Source of the DNA: an uncultured Clostridia bacterium
GTDB lineage: Bacteria; Bacillota; Clostridia; Oscillospirales; CAG-272
Reading direction: 5' to 3'
NCBI GenBank assembly: GCA_944384585.1
Contig: CALWTY010000006.1
Span: forward strand, 1-60,814
Length of the DNA stretch: 60,814 bases
Part shown: positions 45,594 to 55,161 of the stretch, piece by piece
Position numbering within the stretch: the stretch's first letter is position 1
Layout: each line of letters opens with the position of its first letter
Notes under the pieces: model-generated
Told to the model about the DNA's origin: nothing
Seen by the model: the letters and a program-made list of their open reading frames with translations, nothing else
Databases searched by the model: none
Program-made: the position numbers and the translations under genes

Positions 45594-48206
45594 ATGAATA
45601 TAGAAAAATATACACAGAAGAGCGCGGAGGCGGTGCGCGATGCACGGACGATTGCGCTGGAAAACGGGAATCAGCGTCTGGAACAGGCTCATCTGCTGCT
45701 GTCTCTTCTCAGCGCCGAGGACGGCCTGATCCCCAGCCTGCTTTCGGCGATGAATCTCGATGCCGGGGCGCTGAAGAGCGCGGCCGGGGAAGCAGTTTCC
45801 TCCTGCCGCAAAGTCAGCCGCGGGGGGGGAATGTATCTGTCGAACGAGCGGGACGCCGCGCTGAACGCGGCGGAGCGAAAGGCATCCGAAATGAAGGACG
45901 CCTTTATCTCGGTGGAGCATTTGATGCTGGGGCTGATCAACAAGGCCGACCGGCAGATGCGGGAGCTGTTCGGACGCTTCGGCGTGGAGGAGCAGGGCTT
46001 CCTTTCGGCGCTCCGAAGCGTCAGGGGCAACCGCACCGTCAACAGCGAAAATCCCGAGCAGACCTACGACGTGCTGAAAAAGTACGGACAGAATCTGGTG
46101 CAGCTTGCGGCGACGCAGAAGCTCGATCCCGTCATCGGACGGGACGAAGAAATCCGCAACGTCATCCGCATCCTGTCGCGTAAGACCAAGAACAACCCCT
46201 GCCTGATCGGGGAGCCGGGTGTCGGCAAGACGGCGATTGCCGAGGGGCTGGCGCAGAGGATCGTCAAGGGCGACGTGCCGGAAAATCTGCGGGACAGAGA
46301 AATCTTTTCCCTCGATATGGGCGCGCTGATCGCCGGCGCAAAGTACCGCGGCGAGTTTGAGGAGCGTCTGAAGGCGGTTCTGAACGAAATCCGCTCAAGC
46401 GACGGCAAAATCATCCTGTTCATCGACGAGCTTCATACCATCGTCGGAGCGGGGAAGACGGAGGGCGCCATGGACGCCGGCAACCTGCTGAAGCCAATGC
46501 TGGCGCGGGGGGAGCTTCATTGTATCGGCGCGACGACGCTGAACGAATACCGTCAGTATATCGAAAAGGATGCGGCGCTGGAGCGGCGCTTCCAGCCGGT
46601 GATGGTGCCGGAGCCGACCGTGGAGGATACCGTGACGATCCTGCGCGGACTGAAGGAGAAATATGAGGTCTATCACGGAGTCAAAATCCATGACCAGGCG
46701 CTGATCTCGGCGGCGCTGCTCTCCAACCGCTATATTTCCGATCGTTTTCTTCCCGACAAGGCGATCGATCTCGTTGACGAGGCCTGCGCGATGATCAAGA
46801 CCGAGATGAATTCGATGCCGACCGAGATGGATGAGATTTCCCGCCGGATCATGCAGCTTGAGATCGAGGAGGCGGCGCTGTCCAAGGAGACCGACAAGCT
46901 TTCGGCAGAGCGGCTTGCCAAGGTTCGGGAGGAGCTTGCCAATATGCGGGAGAGCTTCAACGCCATGAAAGCAAGGCTGGATCTTGAGAAGAATGCCATC
47001 GGAAAGGTGCAGCGCCTGCGCGAGGAGATCGACAGGACCAATGCCGAGATCGAGCGCGCGCAAAACGCGTATGATCTGGCAAAGGCTGCCGAGCTGAAGT
47101 TCGGAAAACTCCCCTCCCTCACCAAGGAGCTGGAGCAAGAAGAGAAAAAGGCGGCGGAGGGCGGCAGCGCCGCGACGCTGCTGCGGGACACCGTAACGGA
47201 GGAGGAGATCGCCAAGATCGTGGCGCGTTGGACCGGCATTCCGATCTCAAAGCTGATGGAGGGGGAGCGGGAAAAGCTGCTCCATCTGGACAGCACCCTC
47301 CATCGCCGCGTGATCGGACAGGACGAGGCGGTGCAGAAGGTCTGCGATGCGATCCTGCGCTCCCGGGCGGGAATTCAGGATCCCCGCCGTCCCATCGGCT
47401 CCTTCCTCTTCCTCGGGCCGACCGGCGTCGGCAAGACCGAGCTTGCCAAGGCGCTGGCAGAGGCGCTGTTTGATGACGAGAAGAATCTGATCCGGATCGA
47501 TATGAGCGAATATATGGAGAAATTCTCCGTCTCCCGTCTCATCGGAGCCCCTCCCGGCTACGTCGGCTACGACGAGGGAGGCCAGCTGACCGAGGCAGTG
47601 CGGCGCAAGCCCTATTCGGTTATCCTCTTTGACGAGGTGGAAAAAGCGCATCCCGACGTCTTCAACGTGCTGCTCCAGGTGCTGGACGACGGGCGGATTA
47701 CCGACAGTCAGGGGCGGACGGTCGATTTCAAGAATACCATCCTGATCCTCACCTCCAATCTCGGCTCTGAGTATATCCTCGAGGGGATCGATCAAAACGG
47801 CGACCTGTCGGAGGAGGCAAGGGAGCAGGTATCGCAGCTTCTCAAGCGGAGCTTCCGCCCCGAATTCCTCAACCGCCTTGACGAGATCGTCTTCTACAAG
47901 CCCCTGTCCCGTGATAACATCGGCGGCATTGTCGGACTGCTGCTTGCCGATCTTGCCAAGCGGCTGGAGGATCGCCGCATCGGCCTTGAGGTGACCGACG
48001 CCGCGAAGGAGTGCATCATAGCAGAAGGATACGATCCGGTCTACGGGGCGCGTCCTCTCAAGCGGTATATTCAGTCGGCTGTGGAGACGCTGGTCGCAAG
48101 AAAGATCATCTCGGAGGATGTGCCCCCCGATTCGGTGATCCGGGTTGACAGTCAGAATAATACTCTGACCGCGGAGATGGTCATCCTCCCCGCCGTGACG
48201 GAATAA
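45594..48206 (+). CDS. clpB: ATP-dependent chaperone ClpB
   Basis: An 870-residue Hsp100 disaggregase. It has the Clp N-domain repeats (about 1-145), two AAA+ modules with Walker [10 protein letters not shown] and GPTGVGKTE, a middle coiled-coil domain (about 400-520, rich in Glu/Lys/Arg), and the [17 protein letters not shown] pore-side block in the second module. It rescues aggregated proteins with DnaK. ATG 45594 gives the usual [10 protein letters not shown] start; GTG 45582 and ATG 45585 are alternatives nearer AAGGAAAGG. CIRCE upstream implies HrcA control. Confidence 0.95.
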   Translation: MNIEKYTQKSAEAVRDARTIALENGNQRLEQAHLLLSLLSAEDGLIPSLLSAMNLDAGALKSAAGEAVSSCRKVSRGGGMYLSNERDAALNAAERKASEMKDAFISVEHLMLGLINKADRQMRELFGRFGVEEQGFLSALRSVRGNRTVNSENPEQTYDVLKKYGQNLVQLAATQKLDPVIGRDEEIRNVIRILSRKTKNNPCLIGEPGVGKTAIAEGLAQRIVKGDVPENLRDREIFSLDMGALIAGAKYRGEFEERLKAVLNEIRSSDGKIILFIDELHTIVGAGKTEGAMDAGNLLKPMLARGELHCIGATTLNEYRQYIEKDAALERRFQPVMVPEPTVEDTVTILRGLKEKYEVYHGVKIHDQALISAALLSNRYISDRFLPDKAIDLVDEACAMIKTEMNSMPTEMDEISRRIMQLEIEEAALSKETDKLSAERLAKVREELANMRESFNAMKARLDLEKNAIGKVQRLREEIDRTNAEIERAQNAYDLAKAAELKFGKLPSLTKELEQEEKKAAEGGSAATLLRDTVTEEEIAKIVARWTGIPISKLMEGEREKLLHLDSTLHRRVIGQDEAVQKVCDAILRSRAGIQDPRRPIGSFLFLGPTGVGKTELAKALAEALFDDEKNLIRIDMSEYMEKFSVSRLIGAPPGYVGYDEGGQLTEAVRRKPYSVILFDEVEKAHPDVFNVLLQVLDDGRITDSQGRTVDFKNTILILTSNLGSEYILEGIDQNGDLSEEAREQVSQLLKRSFRPEFLNRLDEIVFYKPLSRDNIGGIVGLLLADLAKRLEDRRIGLEVTDAAKECIIAEGYDPVYGARPLKRYIQSAVETLVARKIISEDVPPDSVIRVDSQNNTLTAEMVILPAVTE

Positions 48207-48291
48207 CCCGCAATCCCGGTATCCCTTTTGCATACCCGCCGCCTCCCCGGAATATATATGGAAGCAGAGTACGGTGCAAAGGGGAAAGAAC

Positions 48292-49458
48292 ATGAAAAAA
48301 TGCATACTGCGGCTGATGGCATGGCTGACGGCTGTGATTCTGATGTCGGGAGGCGGGTTGACCGGCTACGCGGCAAGCGAGACGACCGTTCCGCCTTCCC
48401 TTGCGGGAGAGGCCGAGAGTGTGATTCTGATGGAGGCGGAGACCGGCAAAATCCTCTATGAATACGAGGCGGATCGGCGGCTTGCCCCCGCCTCGGTGAC
48501 CAAGATCATGACGATTTTGCTGGTCGCGGAGGAGATTGCCAAGGGGACGATGAAGCTCACCGATATCGTGCAGGTCAGTCAGAACGCCGCCTCCATGGGA
48601 GGCTCGCAGGTGTATCTGAAGACGGGGGAGCAGATGAGCGTGGAGGATCTGCTGAAATCGGTGGTGGTCGCCTCTGCCAACGATGCGGCGACGGCGCTGG
48701 CGGAACAGGTGTCGGGCAGCGTCGAGGGCTTCGTTTCCCGTATGAACGATCGCGCGAGGGAGCTTGGGATGACCGGTACCGTCTTTGAGAATCCGACGGG
48801 GCTTGACGACAGCACGACTGATCACAAAACGACGGCGCGGGATATTGCCTTGATGTCGCGGGAGCTGTTGAAGCACCGATTCATCCTCCGCTATACCACG
48901 ATCTGGATGGATACGATACGGGACGGCGCCTTCGGGCTGACCAATACCAATCGCCTCATTCGGTTTTACAGCGGAGCAAACGGTCTGAAGACAGGGTCGA
49001 CCTCCAAGGCGGGCTTCTGTATCAGCGCAACGGCGCTGCGGGACGGAATGCAGCTCATTGCCGTGATTATGGGCGCGCCGAACCGTGATTCCAGAAACGA
49101 AACCGCAAAAAAGCTCCTCGATTACGGCTTTGCCAACTATCGCTACCTCTGCATGGAGGCGGGAGAGCTTGAACCGATCCGCGTGCTGGGGGGAACTGAG
49201 CCCTCCTGCCGCCTCCTCTACGGAAAATTCGACGCGGTGCTTGACAAAGCGGCGGCAGCCAAAGGCGTAGAAAGGCTCGTGAAGCTGCCGGAATCGATCC
49301 CCGCGCCGGTAGAGCCGGGGCAGATCGTCGGGAGCATTGAGTACACGATCGACGGCGAGACGATCGGCAGCGTCGATATTGTCGCGGGAGAATCGGTCGG
49401 ACGGATCGGCTACGGAGGGCTTCTCAAGCGGCTTTTTATGCACTTTTTTCTGAAATAA
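48292..49458 (+). CDS. D-alanyl-D-alanine carboxypeptidase
   Basis: A 388-residue penicillin-binding protein of the DacA/DacF type. It has a signal peptide (MKKCILRLMAWLTAVILMSGGG), then the three catalytic motifs: SVTK (S68, K71), SAN in VASANDAA, and KTG in GLKTGSTSKAG. A C-terminal beta domain ends in a hydrophobic/amphipathic anchor (LLKRLFMHFFLK). It trims the terminal D-Ala of peptidoglycan stem peptides. The ATG follows AAAGGGGAAAG. Confidence 0.93.
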   Translation: MKKCILRLMAWLTAVILMSGGGLTGYAASETTVPPSLAGEAESVILMEAETGKILYEYEADRRLAPASVTKIMTILLVAEEIAKGTMKLTDIVQVSQNAASMGGSQVYLKTGEQMSVEDLLKSVVVASANDAATALAEQVSGSVEGFVSRMNDRARELGMTGTVFENPTGLDDSTTDHKTTARDIALMSRELLKHRFILRYTTIWMDTIRDGAFGLTNTNRLIRFYSGANGLKTGSTSKAGFCISATALRDGMQLIAVIMGAPNRDSRNETAKKLLDYGFANYRYLCMEAGELEPIRVLGGTEPSCRLLYGKFDAVLDKAAAAKGVERLVKLPESIPAPVEPGQIVGSIEYTIDGETIGSVDIVAGESVGRIGYGGLLKRLFMHFFLK

Positions 49459-49650
49459 ACGCCTTTGACCGATCGGAAGAAGGCAACAGTCGATGGCGGG
49501 GCAGAGATGCGCCGCTTTTCGCCGTTCGGTAAAAATTGACGCTGATATTTTTCCGTTGTCGGTTCATCCTAATTCCGAGGTGAACCTCAGACGGTAATGC
49601 CGACGAAACGCCGCGCGTTTCCGTTTCATGAAAGAAAGGTGATAGGAATC

Positions 49651-50010
49651 ATGATAAAAGCAGTCACGGCCATTCTGCTCGCGTTACTGATCGTTTGCGG
49701 ATTTTCGGGATGCGTTGACGGCGGAAACGTCGGGGAGGATACGACGGAAGGGGCGCTGATCGATCCCATTGTGACCGACGCTCCCACCGTCGGGGACGAT
49801 CCGGCGATCAGCGACGACCCGGCGATCAGCGATGATCCGGCGATCAGTGACGATCCGGCGATCAGCGATGATCCGGCGATCAGTGACGATCCGGCGATCA
49901 GCGACGACCCGACAGGGTCGCGTATCGGCGGCAGACGGCGGGAGATCGCTCCCGATAACCGCAGCGGCAGCGGAAATCTGAACGGAAGCGGCAACGGCGC
50001 TGTGCGCTGA
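49651..50010 (+). CDS. Small lipoprotein with DPAISD repeats
   Basis: A 119-residue predicted lipoprotein: hydrophobic signal MIKAVTAILLALLIVCGFSGC with lipobox FSGC (Cys 21). The middle is an acidic repeat, six copies of the six-residue unit DDPAIS and a seventh diverged DDPTGS. The tail is basic and Gly/Ser/Asn-rich. No family recognised. It may be a surface spacer. ATG 49651 is preferred because it follows AGGAATC; GTG 49639 is possible. The repeats vary mainly at third codon positions, so selection keeps the peptide. Confidence 0.65.
   Translation: MIKAVTAILLALLIVCGFSGCVDGGNVGEDTTEGALIDPIVTDAPTVGDDPAISDDPAISDDPAISDDPAISDDPAISDDPAISDDPTGSRIGGRRREIAPDNRSGSGNLNGSGNGAVR
49795..49902 (+). repeat. 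18-bp tandem repeats inside the lipoprotein gene
   Basis: Six in-frame copies of an 18-bp unit (consensus GAYGATCCGGCGATCAGC-like) encode DDPAIS six times; a partial seventh follows. Differences are mostly silent (GAC/GAT, AGC/AGT, CCC/CCG). Copy number could vary by slippage. Confidence 0.95.
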
Positions 50011-50030
50011 CGCATTCCGGGAGGCAATGT

Positions 50031-50074
50031 CAGGCGCTTCCTCCCCGATCGGCGGGCGGAGCGCCTGCTTTTTT
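50031..50074 (+). terminator. Intrinsic terminator after the repeat lipoprotein
   Basis: CAGGCGCT (50031-50038) pairs with AGCGCCTG (50060-50067), with some further pairing in the loop, followed by six T (50069-50074). Confidence 0.8.
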
Positions 50075-50105
50075 GATCTCCTTCCCGTACAACCTTCCGC
50101 CGCCC

Positions 50106-50135
50106 TTGACAAAGGGACGGAAAAAGAGGTATAAT
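50106..50135 (+). promoter_or_regulatory. Sigma-A promoter of the aminopeptidase gene
   Basis: TTGACA (50106-50111), an 18-nt spacer and TATAAT (50130-50135). A small GCGCC-TTCG-GCGCT type hairpin lies in the leader before the ATG. Confidence 0.75.
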
Positions 50136-50183
50136 GATAGAAAAGATTCTGCGCCTTCGGCGCTTATCGATACGGAGGAGAAT

Positions 50184-51419
50184 ATGAAAAAAACAGTTTT
50201 GAAAAAATATGCCGAGCTGATCGTGAAAAAGGGCGCCAACGTCCGGAAGGGACAGAGAGTGGTGATTCGCGCCGACCTCGATCAGCCGGAATTCGTGCGC
50301 ATGGTGGCGGACTGCGCCTATAAGGCGGGCGCATCGGAGGTGACGGTCGAATGGGAATACCAGCCGCTGACCAAGCTGCATCTGCAAAGACGCTCCCTTG
50401 CCGTTTTGTCGGAGGTGGAGGAATGGGAGAGAATGAAGCTGGAGCGCCGCGTCGAGCTGCTTCCCGCGATGATCTACCTCGAATCCTCCGATCCCGACGG
50501 CCTTGCGGGGGTCAATCAGACCAAATACGCCAAATCGCTGCAGAATCGGATGAAGGTCATCAAGCCGATCCGCGATAAGATGGAGAACCGCTATCAATGG
50601 GTGATCGCCGCCGTCCCCGGCAAGGCGTGGGCAAAGAAGGTTTTCCCCGACGAGCGTCCTTCCGCTGCGATGGAGCATCTCTGGAAGGCGATCCTGAAGG
50701 CATCCCGTGCCGACGGGGATTCCCCGATGGAGGAATGGGATCGCCACAATGCCGCGCTGGCGGAGCGCTGCCGCTATTTAAACAGCCTCTCTCTGCGCAG
50801 CCTTGAGATCCGCTCCTCAAACGGCACCGATATCCGGATCGGTCTGATGCCGAATTCGATGTTCCTCGGCGGAGCGGAGGAAACCCTCGGCAAAGGGGTG
50901 GTCTTTAATCCCAATATTCCGAGCGAGGAGGTCTTTATCACGCCGAAAAAAGGGGAGGCGGAGGGGGTGGTTTATTCCTCCAAGCCCTTCTCCTACCGCG
51001 GCCGGCTGATCCGCAGCTTCAGCATCACCTTCCGGGAGGGACGCGCCGTTTCCGTCAAGGCGGAAAGCAAGGAGGAGACTGAGATCCTGCGGCAGATGAT
51101 CGATATGGACGAGGGCGCGGCCTGCCTCGGAGAGGTGGCGCTCGTTCCCTATACCTCCCCGATCCGGCAGACCGGCATTCTCTTCTTCAATACGCTCTTC
51201 GACGAAAACGCAGCCTGCCACCTGGCGCTGGGAAGAGGCTTTGATAACTGTCTGAAGGACTATGACAGCTATTCCGACGAGGAAAGGAAGATGCTTGGAA
51301 TCAACGATTCGGTCATCCACGAGGATTTCATGATCGGAACGGCCGACACCTCGATTGTCGGGGTCTGCGAGGACGGAAGGCGTGTTGAAATCTTCCGGGA
51401 CGGCGAATGGGCGTTCTGA
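50184..51419 (+). CDS. M29 family aminopeptidase
   Basis: A 411-residue metallo-aminopeptidase of the M29 (AmpS/PepS/T) family. Metal-ligand candidates are the Glu of NIPSEEVFITP, the Glu of AACLGEVALVP, the His of CHLALGRGF and the His/Asp of HEDFMIGTAD; these blocks are the usual family signature. It removes N-terminal residues from peptides in the cytoplasm. GGAGGAG sits just before ATG 50184. Confidence 0.92.
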   Translation: MKKTVLKKYAELIVKKGANVRKGQRVVIRADLDQPEFVRMVADCAYKAGASEVTVEWEYQPLTKLHLQRRSLAVLSEVEEWERMKLERRVELLPAMIYLESSDPDGLAGVNQTKYAKSLQNRMKVIKPIRDKMENRYQWVIAAVPGKAWAKKVFPDERPSAAMEHLWKAILKASRADGDSPMEEWDRHNAALAERCRYLNSLSLRSLEIRSSNGTDIRIGLMPNSMFLGGAEETLGKGVVFNPNIPSEEVFITPKKGEAEGVVYSSKPFSYRGRLIRSFSITFREGRAVSVKAESKEETEILRQMIDMDEGAACLGEVALVPYTSPIRQTGILFFNTLFDENAACHLALGRGFDNCLKDYDSYSDEERKMLGINDSVIHEDFMIGTADTSIVGVCEDGRRVEIFRDGEWAF

Positions 51420-51462
51420 TCCTCCCCCGCCGGAAGAAGGAACGGGAGGGGAGGAGATCGGT

Positions 51463-52782
51463 ATGAAGGCGGGCTTCATGACGCTCGGCTGTCGGGTGAA
51501 TCAATATGAGACCGAGGCGCTGGCCGAGCGGCTTGAGTCGATGGGCGTTACCCGCGGGGAATTCACCGATTTCTGTGATATTTATGTCATCAATACCTGC
51601 GCCGTGACGGAGGAGAGCGTTCGGAAATCGCGGCAAATGGTCCGCAGGACAAAAAAAAGAAACCCCTCCGCCTTTGTCGGCGTAATGGGCTGTGCCTCTC
51701 AGCTGGATACCGCCGCTTTTTCCGCCATGGAGGGGATCGCGTTCGTCTGCGGCACAAGAAACAAGGAGGAAATGGAGAAGGCGATCGCGGCGTTTTGCAG
51801 CGGGCTTTCCGATTCCCGATGCTCCGTCTCCGTCCGTGAGCCGGAGGGGGCGCTTCTCCCCACCTGCGCCGCACATTTCGAGCGTGCAAGAGCCTACGTC
51901 AAGATCGAGGACGGCTGTAACGGCCGGTGCAGCTACTGTGTGATCCCCTCCCTCCGCGGACGCGTTGTCATCCGGGAGGAGGAGGAGATTCTGCGGGAGG
52001 TGGAGCGGATTGCCGCAAACGGCTGTCGGGAGGTGGTGCTGACCGGAATCGAGACGGCGGCCTACGGGAAGGGACTGCCCCGTCTGATCGAACGGATCGA
52101 CGGGATCGACGGGATCTGCCGGATCCGCATGGGATCGCTCGAACCGTCCTTCCTCCGGGAGGAGCTGATCGACGGGCTTGCCGCGAGCCGCGCCCTTTGC
52201 CGGCATTTTCATCTGTCGGTGCAGAGCGGCTCCGACAGCGTTCTTTCGCGGATGCGCCGCAAGTACAATACCGCGACGATGGAGCGGAACATTGCCTGCA
52301 TCAGACAGAAGCTGCCCGGTGTCAATTTTTCCGCCGACGTGATCGTGGGATTTCCCGGCGAAAGCGAGGAAGAATTTGAACAGACCTGTCGCTTTGTCAG
52401 ACGGGTGGGATTTCTCCACCTTCATATCTTTCCTTATTCCCGACGCCTCGGTACGGAGGCGGCGCAGATGCCGGATCAGATCCCCGATTCCGTCAAAAGC
52501 GAAAGACTCCACCGCCTGGAGACCATCGCGGCGGAGGAAAAACATCGGATTCTCACGCGGATGCTCGAGGAGGGGGAGTCGGTCGAGGTGTTGATCGAAA
52601 GCTGCGAACGCGGGGAAATGACGGGGCATACCGGGAATTTTGCGGAATGCCGCATTCCGGTTTCCGATTCCGACAAGGGGGCTGCCTGCAGGGGAACGCT
52701 GCTGCGCGTCAAGCCGGAGCGGATTGACGGCGGGCTAATGATCTGCCGGATCGCGGAGGAAGCCGGGCGTTACCGCGGATGA
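51463..52782 (+). CDS. mtaB: tRNA t6A methylthiotransferase MtaB
   Basis: A 439-residue radical-SAM enzyme with an N-terminal UPF0004 domain (Cys 10 in TLGCRVNQYE, then NTCAVTE and MGCASQ), the radical-SAM motif GCNGRCSYC (CxxxCxxC), and a C-terminal TRAM domain. The GCRVNQYE start is typical of MtaB/YqeV, which converts t6A to ms2t6A at tRNA position 37. GGGGAGGAGATC precedes ATG 51463. Confidence 0.9.
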   Translation: MKAGFMTLGCRVNQYETEALAERLESMGVTRGEFTDFCDIYVINTCAVTEESVRKSRQMVRRTKKRNPSAFVGVMGCASQLDTAAFSAMEGIAFVCGTRNKEEMEKAIAAFCSGLSDSRCSVSVREPEGALLPTCAAHFERARAYVKIEDGCNGRCSYCVIPSLRGRVVIREEEEILREVERIAANGCREVVLTGIETAAYGKGLPRLIERIDGIDGICRIRMGSLEPSFLREELIDGLAASRALCRHFHLSVQSGSDSVLSRMRRKYNTATMERNIACIRQKLPGVNFSADVIVGFPGESEEEFEQTCRFVRRVGFLHLHIFPYSRRLGTEAAQMPDQIPDSVKSERLHRLETIAAEEKHRILTRMLEEGESVEVLIESCERGEMTGHTGNFAECRIPVSDSDKGAACRGTLLRVKPERIDGGLMICRIAEEAGRYRG

Positions 52783-52800
52783 AAACGAGCGGAGATCAGG

Positions 52801-53547
52801 TCAGTCGAATCTTGAACGGCGGGCTTCGATCTCCGCTTCCTGTTTGATCCGCTTGACCGTGAGGGCATAGCTTCTGATCCTGTTGTGACGGATCAGATAG
52901 AGGATGCCGTAGGCGAGAAGATAGAGCAGGCAGAAATAGATCGGGACGCTCATGAAGACCGGCGGGATGATGACAAGACCGATCGGGATCAGATAGTAGA
53001 GAACCGAGCTGCAGGGCGCAAACAGGAGATCGTCCGGGATGAACCAGAGCAGGGCGGGGAAATAGGCGGTCACAAAGCCCGACAGGGCGGCGACGATCTC
53101 ATAGACCCTCCCCTTGGCGCGGGCAGAGGTCTCGTGAACCACCGAATGAAAATAGAACTGACGGACGGCGCAGGCGGCAAGGAAGAAGATGACCGCCGCG
53201 GCAAGGGCGAAGAGTAGCGCAAGCAGGGTCTTTCGGAGACGGATATAGCCGCGGATCGATCTATCGGGATCGTAGCGGGGCTTTTCGAATTTCTGAAGCC
53301 TTGCGCCGATACGCTGGATCCGGTAGCCGAGGAAGAAGAGCAGCGCGGCGGTCAGCGCCGTACAGAGTAGAAGCAGGAAGGGGAGGAATTTCCCGTATGA
53401 CAGGGAGTCGATCAGCGCGGCGTCGTCCAGATATCCGACGAAAGCGCCGTACTGGATCGGCATGAAAATAACGCAGACCATGGAGAGAATCAATTTGCCG
53501 TCGGCTTTGGTGTTGTATTCCGGGATATCAAGTTCAATATCTTTCAT
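52801..53547 (-). CDS. Membrane protein of unknown function
   Basis: A 248-residue protein with about five or six membrane helices, a short acidic N-terminus (MKDIELDIPEYN) and a basic C-terminus. No family recognised. The helices cluster in pairs around about 15-35, 50-75, 108-130, 150-170 and 180-225. The gene converges with mtaB (18-nt gap) and has its own likely promoter at 53601-53629. Confidence 0.7.
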   Translation of the reverse strand: MKDIELDIPEYNTKADGKLILSMVCVIFMPIQYGAFVGYLDDAALIDSLSYGKFLPFLLLLCTALTAALLFFLGYRIQRIGARLQKFEKPRYDPDRSIRGYIRLRKTLLALLFALAAAVIFFLAACAVRQFYFHSVVHETSARAKGRVYEIVAALSGFVTAYFPALLWFIPDDLLFAPCSSVLYYLIPIGLVIIPPVFMSVPIYFCLLYLLAYGILYLIRHNRIRSYALTVKRIKQEAEIEARRSRFD

Positions 53548-53600
53548 GGCAAGCTCCTTCGGCGGGCAGAGTGTTTCCGACCGCTCCTTGATTTTTGTCC

Positions 53601-53629
53601 ATTATATCACAGCAAGTCAAGAATTACAA
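53601..53629 (-). promoter_or_regulatory. Promoter of the membrane-protein gene
   Basis: On the minus strand, TTGTAA (53624-53629), a 17-nt spacer and TATAAT (53601-53606), about 55 nt before the gene. Confidence 0.55.
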
Positions 53630-53662
53630 GAGGGCGATGAAAGAAAACGAGCAAATTGCAGG

Positions 53663-54394
53663 TCAGCGGCTCCGATGTCCGCGCCGCCCCGCGGGGAGCG
53701 CCTCCGCCGTCTTCCCGATGGGATTGCCGTCGAGCCTGAGCAGCAGGAATCGGTTCTTCTCGAAGCGGAGGAGCCCCTCTGCCTGCATGTGCCCCAGCTC
53801 GGAGGACATGGCGCTGCGATCCACCGAAAGGTAATCGGCAAGCTGCTGGCGGTTGTAGGGAATTGAGAATTCATTGCTCTTGTTGACCGTCGACTGTTCC
53901 GACAGAAAGGAGAGCAGTTTTTCCCGCGTCGTCCGCCGCGACAGATGCTCGCATTTGCGCTCGTAGGTCAGATTCCGGTCGGCCACGGCGGAGAGAAGAT
54001 TCTCGATCACCTTCTGATGGCAGCCGCAGTTTTCCGAGCAGGTGTGGCGAAGCCTTGCCACCGGCAGGAAGAGCGCTACGGTCGGCTCTTTGGCGACGGC
54101 GCCGAAGAGCAGCGCCTGCTCCCCCGCAATGGCGGAGGCTTCCGCAAAGGTATAGCCGGGCTTTACGTCGGTCAGAATGAAGTTGTTGCCCCAGAAGTCT
54201 TCCTTGACGATATGGACCTCTCCCGAGACCACAAGCCCGATCGAGGTGGGCTTTTCCCCCGCCCTCATCAGAAACTCCCCTTTGGAAAAGCAGCGGATGC
54301 TTGCGTTCATGCAGGTCAGCATTTTCTTGGTACAATCCGCCGGAATTCCGCAGAACAGCTCGGTGTTTTGCAGGTTTTCAAAAATTATTTTCAC
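53663..54394 (-). CDS. Crp/Fnr-family transcriptional regulator
   Basis: A 243-residue regulator with an N-terminal cyclic-nucleotide-like beta-barrel (FSKGEFLMRAGEKPTSIGLVVSGEVHIVKED) and a C-terminal winged helix (IPYNRQQLADYLSVDRSAMSSELGHM, in parts). A CSENCGC Cys cluster in the middle (ARLRHTCSENCGCH) may hold metal or respond to oxidants. GTG 54394 is chosen because GAGGG lies before it; an ATG at 54427 would put the operator-like palindrome inside the gene. Confidence 0.85.
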   Translation of the reverse strand: MKIIFENLQNTELFCGIPADCTKKMLTCMNASIRCFSKGEFLMRAGEKPTSIGLVVSGEVHIVKEDFWGNNFILTDVKPGYTFAEASAIAGEQALLFGAVAKEPTVALFLPVARLRHTCSENCGCHQKVIENLLSAVADRNLTYERKCEHLSRRTTREKLLSFLSEQSTVNKSNEFSIPYNRQQLADYLSVDRSAMSSELGHMQAEGLLRFEKNRFLLLRLDGNPIGKTAEALPAGRRGHRSR

Positions 54395-54406
54395 TTTCGA
54401 TCCCTC

Positions 54407-54422
54407 TGTTGTATTTACAACA
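54407..54422 (-). promoter_or_regulatory. Operator-like palindrome, probable autoregulation site
   Basis: TGTTGTATTTACAACA: a 6-bp perfect inverted repeat with a 4-nt centre, the size and form of a Crp/Fnr-family site. It falls just downstream of the expected transcription start and before the GTG, where a bound regulator would block its own gene. Confidence 0.6.
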
Positions 54423-54436
54423 TACATTTGTTTCCT

Positions 54437-54465
54437 ATTATACTATAATAATAACAAAAAGTCAA
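54437..54465 (-). promoter_or_regulatory. Sigma-A promoter of the Crp/Fnr gene
   Basis: On the minus strand, TTGACT (54460-54465), a 17-nt spacer and TATAAT (54437-54442). Confidence 0.8.
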
Positions 54466-54499
54466 TCCTTCTCCGTCGGATCGGAAGGGAAGCCCGCCG

Positions 54500-54961
54500 T
54501 TAGTTCTCCTCTTCCGTGGGATCGAATTCAACGTACATCTGGCGATAGGCCAGCGGCTTGAAGCCGTAGGAGGCGTACAGCGCGGCGGCGCGCGTGTTTT
54601 CCTCCTCTACCTCCAGGCGGAGTCTGGCCGCGCTTTTGCCGTAGCGCCCGATCAGGAACTCGAGAAAGCTTTTTCCGAGTCCCTTTCCGCGGAAGGCTTC
54701 ACGGATGTAGATTTCATCCAGCCAGACGACGCTGCCTCCCGCTTCCTGGGAGAAACTCTTGGTCAGCAGCGCATAGCCTGCCGGTTTTCCCTCGCACTCG
54801 ATGAGATACCCCTCAAGATACCGATCGGAGGAGGTCAGCTCCTCAAAGGCGCGGTCGATATAGCCGTCGGGAATAGGGTGCAGAACGGCGGGGGAATGAT
54901 AGAATTCCCCGGCCAGCGTTTTGTAGATGCTCTCATCGGTTTTTTTGATTTTTCTGATCAT
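54500..54961 (-). CDS. GNAT family N-acetyltransferase
   Basis: A 153-residue acetyltransferase. The acetyl-CoA loop is RGKGLGKSFLEFL; the flanking AGYALLTKSF and LRLEVEEENTRAAALYASYGF strands complete the fold. Substrate unknown. ATG 54961 follows AAAGGAAAC. It diverges from radC across a 200-nt gap that holds the palindrome at 55010-55023. Confidence 0.88.
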   Translation of the reverse strand: MIRKIKKTDESIYKTLAGEFYHSPAVLHPIPDGYIDRAFEELTSSDRYLEGYLIECEGKPAGYALLTKSFSQEAGGSVVWLDEIYIREAFRGKGLGKSFLEFLIGRYGKSAARLRLEVEEENTRAAALYASYGFKPLAYRQMYVEFDPTEEEN

Positions 54962-55009
54962 AATGTTTCCTTTCGGGAATAAAATGTGGCTGCCAATACT
55001 GTACCATAT

Positions 55010-55023
55010 ATTTGTTAACAAAT
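55010..55023. promoter_or_regulatory. 14-bp palindrome between GNAT and radC
   Basis: ATTTGTTAACAAAT is a perfect inverted repeat in the divergent gap. On the minus strand it overlaps a possible -35 (TTGTTA) for the acetyltransferase gene. The binding protein is unknown. Confidence 0.35.
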
Positions 55024-55161
55024 CAAATCCTTTTTCCGCTTCCGTGTCGAATTTTGCCGGAATCGGAGGGACGGGAGCGAGGCGGAGAATTCGGCCGGGC
55101 GCGGTCGGGAGACAGGAGCGGCGGAAGCCGGTTCCGGGATATTGCGAAGGAGGAGTCTGGA

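Noticed and set aside
49795..49902. Short regular repeats like a CRISPR array
   Set aside because: Units are contiguous with no spacers, are in frame and code for DDPAIS; no cas gene is near.
54395..54427. ATG start at 54427 for the Crp/Fnr gene
   Set aside because: It puts an operator-like palindrome in the coding region and lacks a good ribosome-binding site; GTG 54394 fits better.
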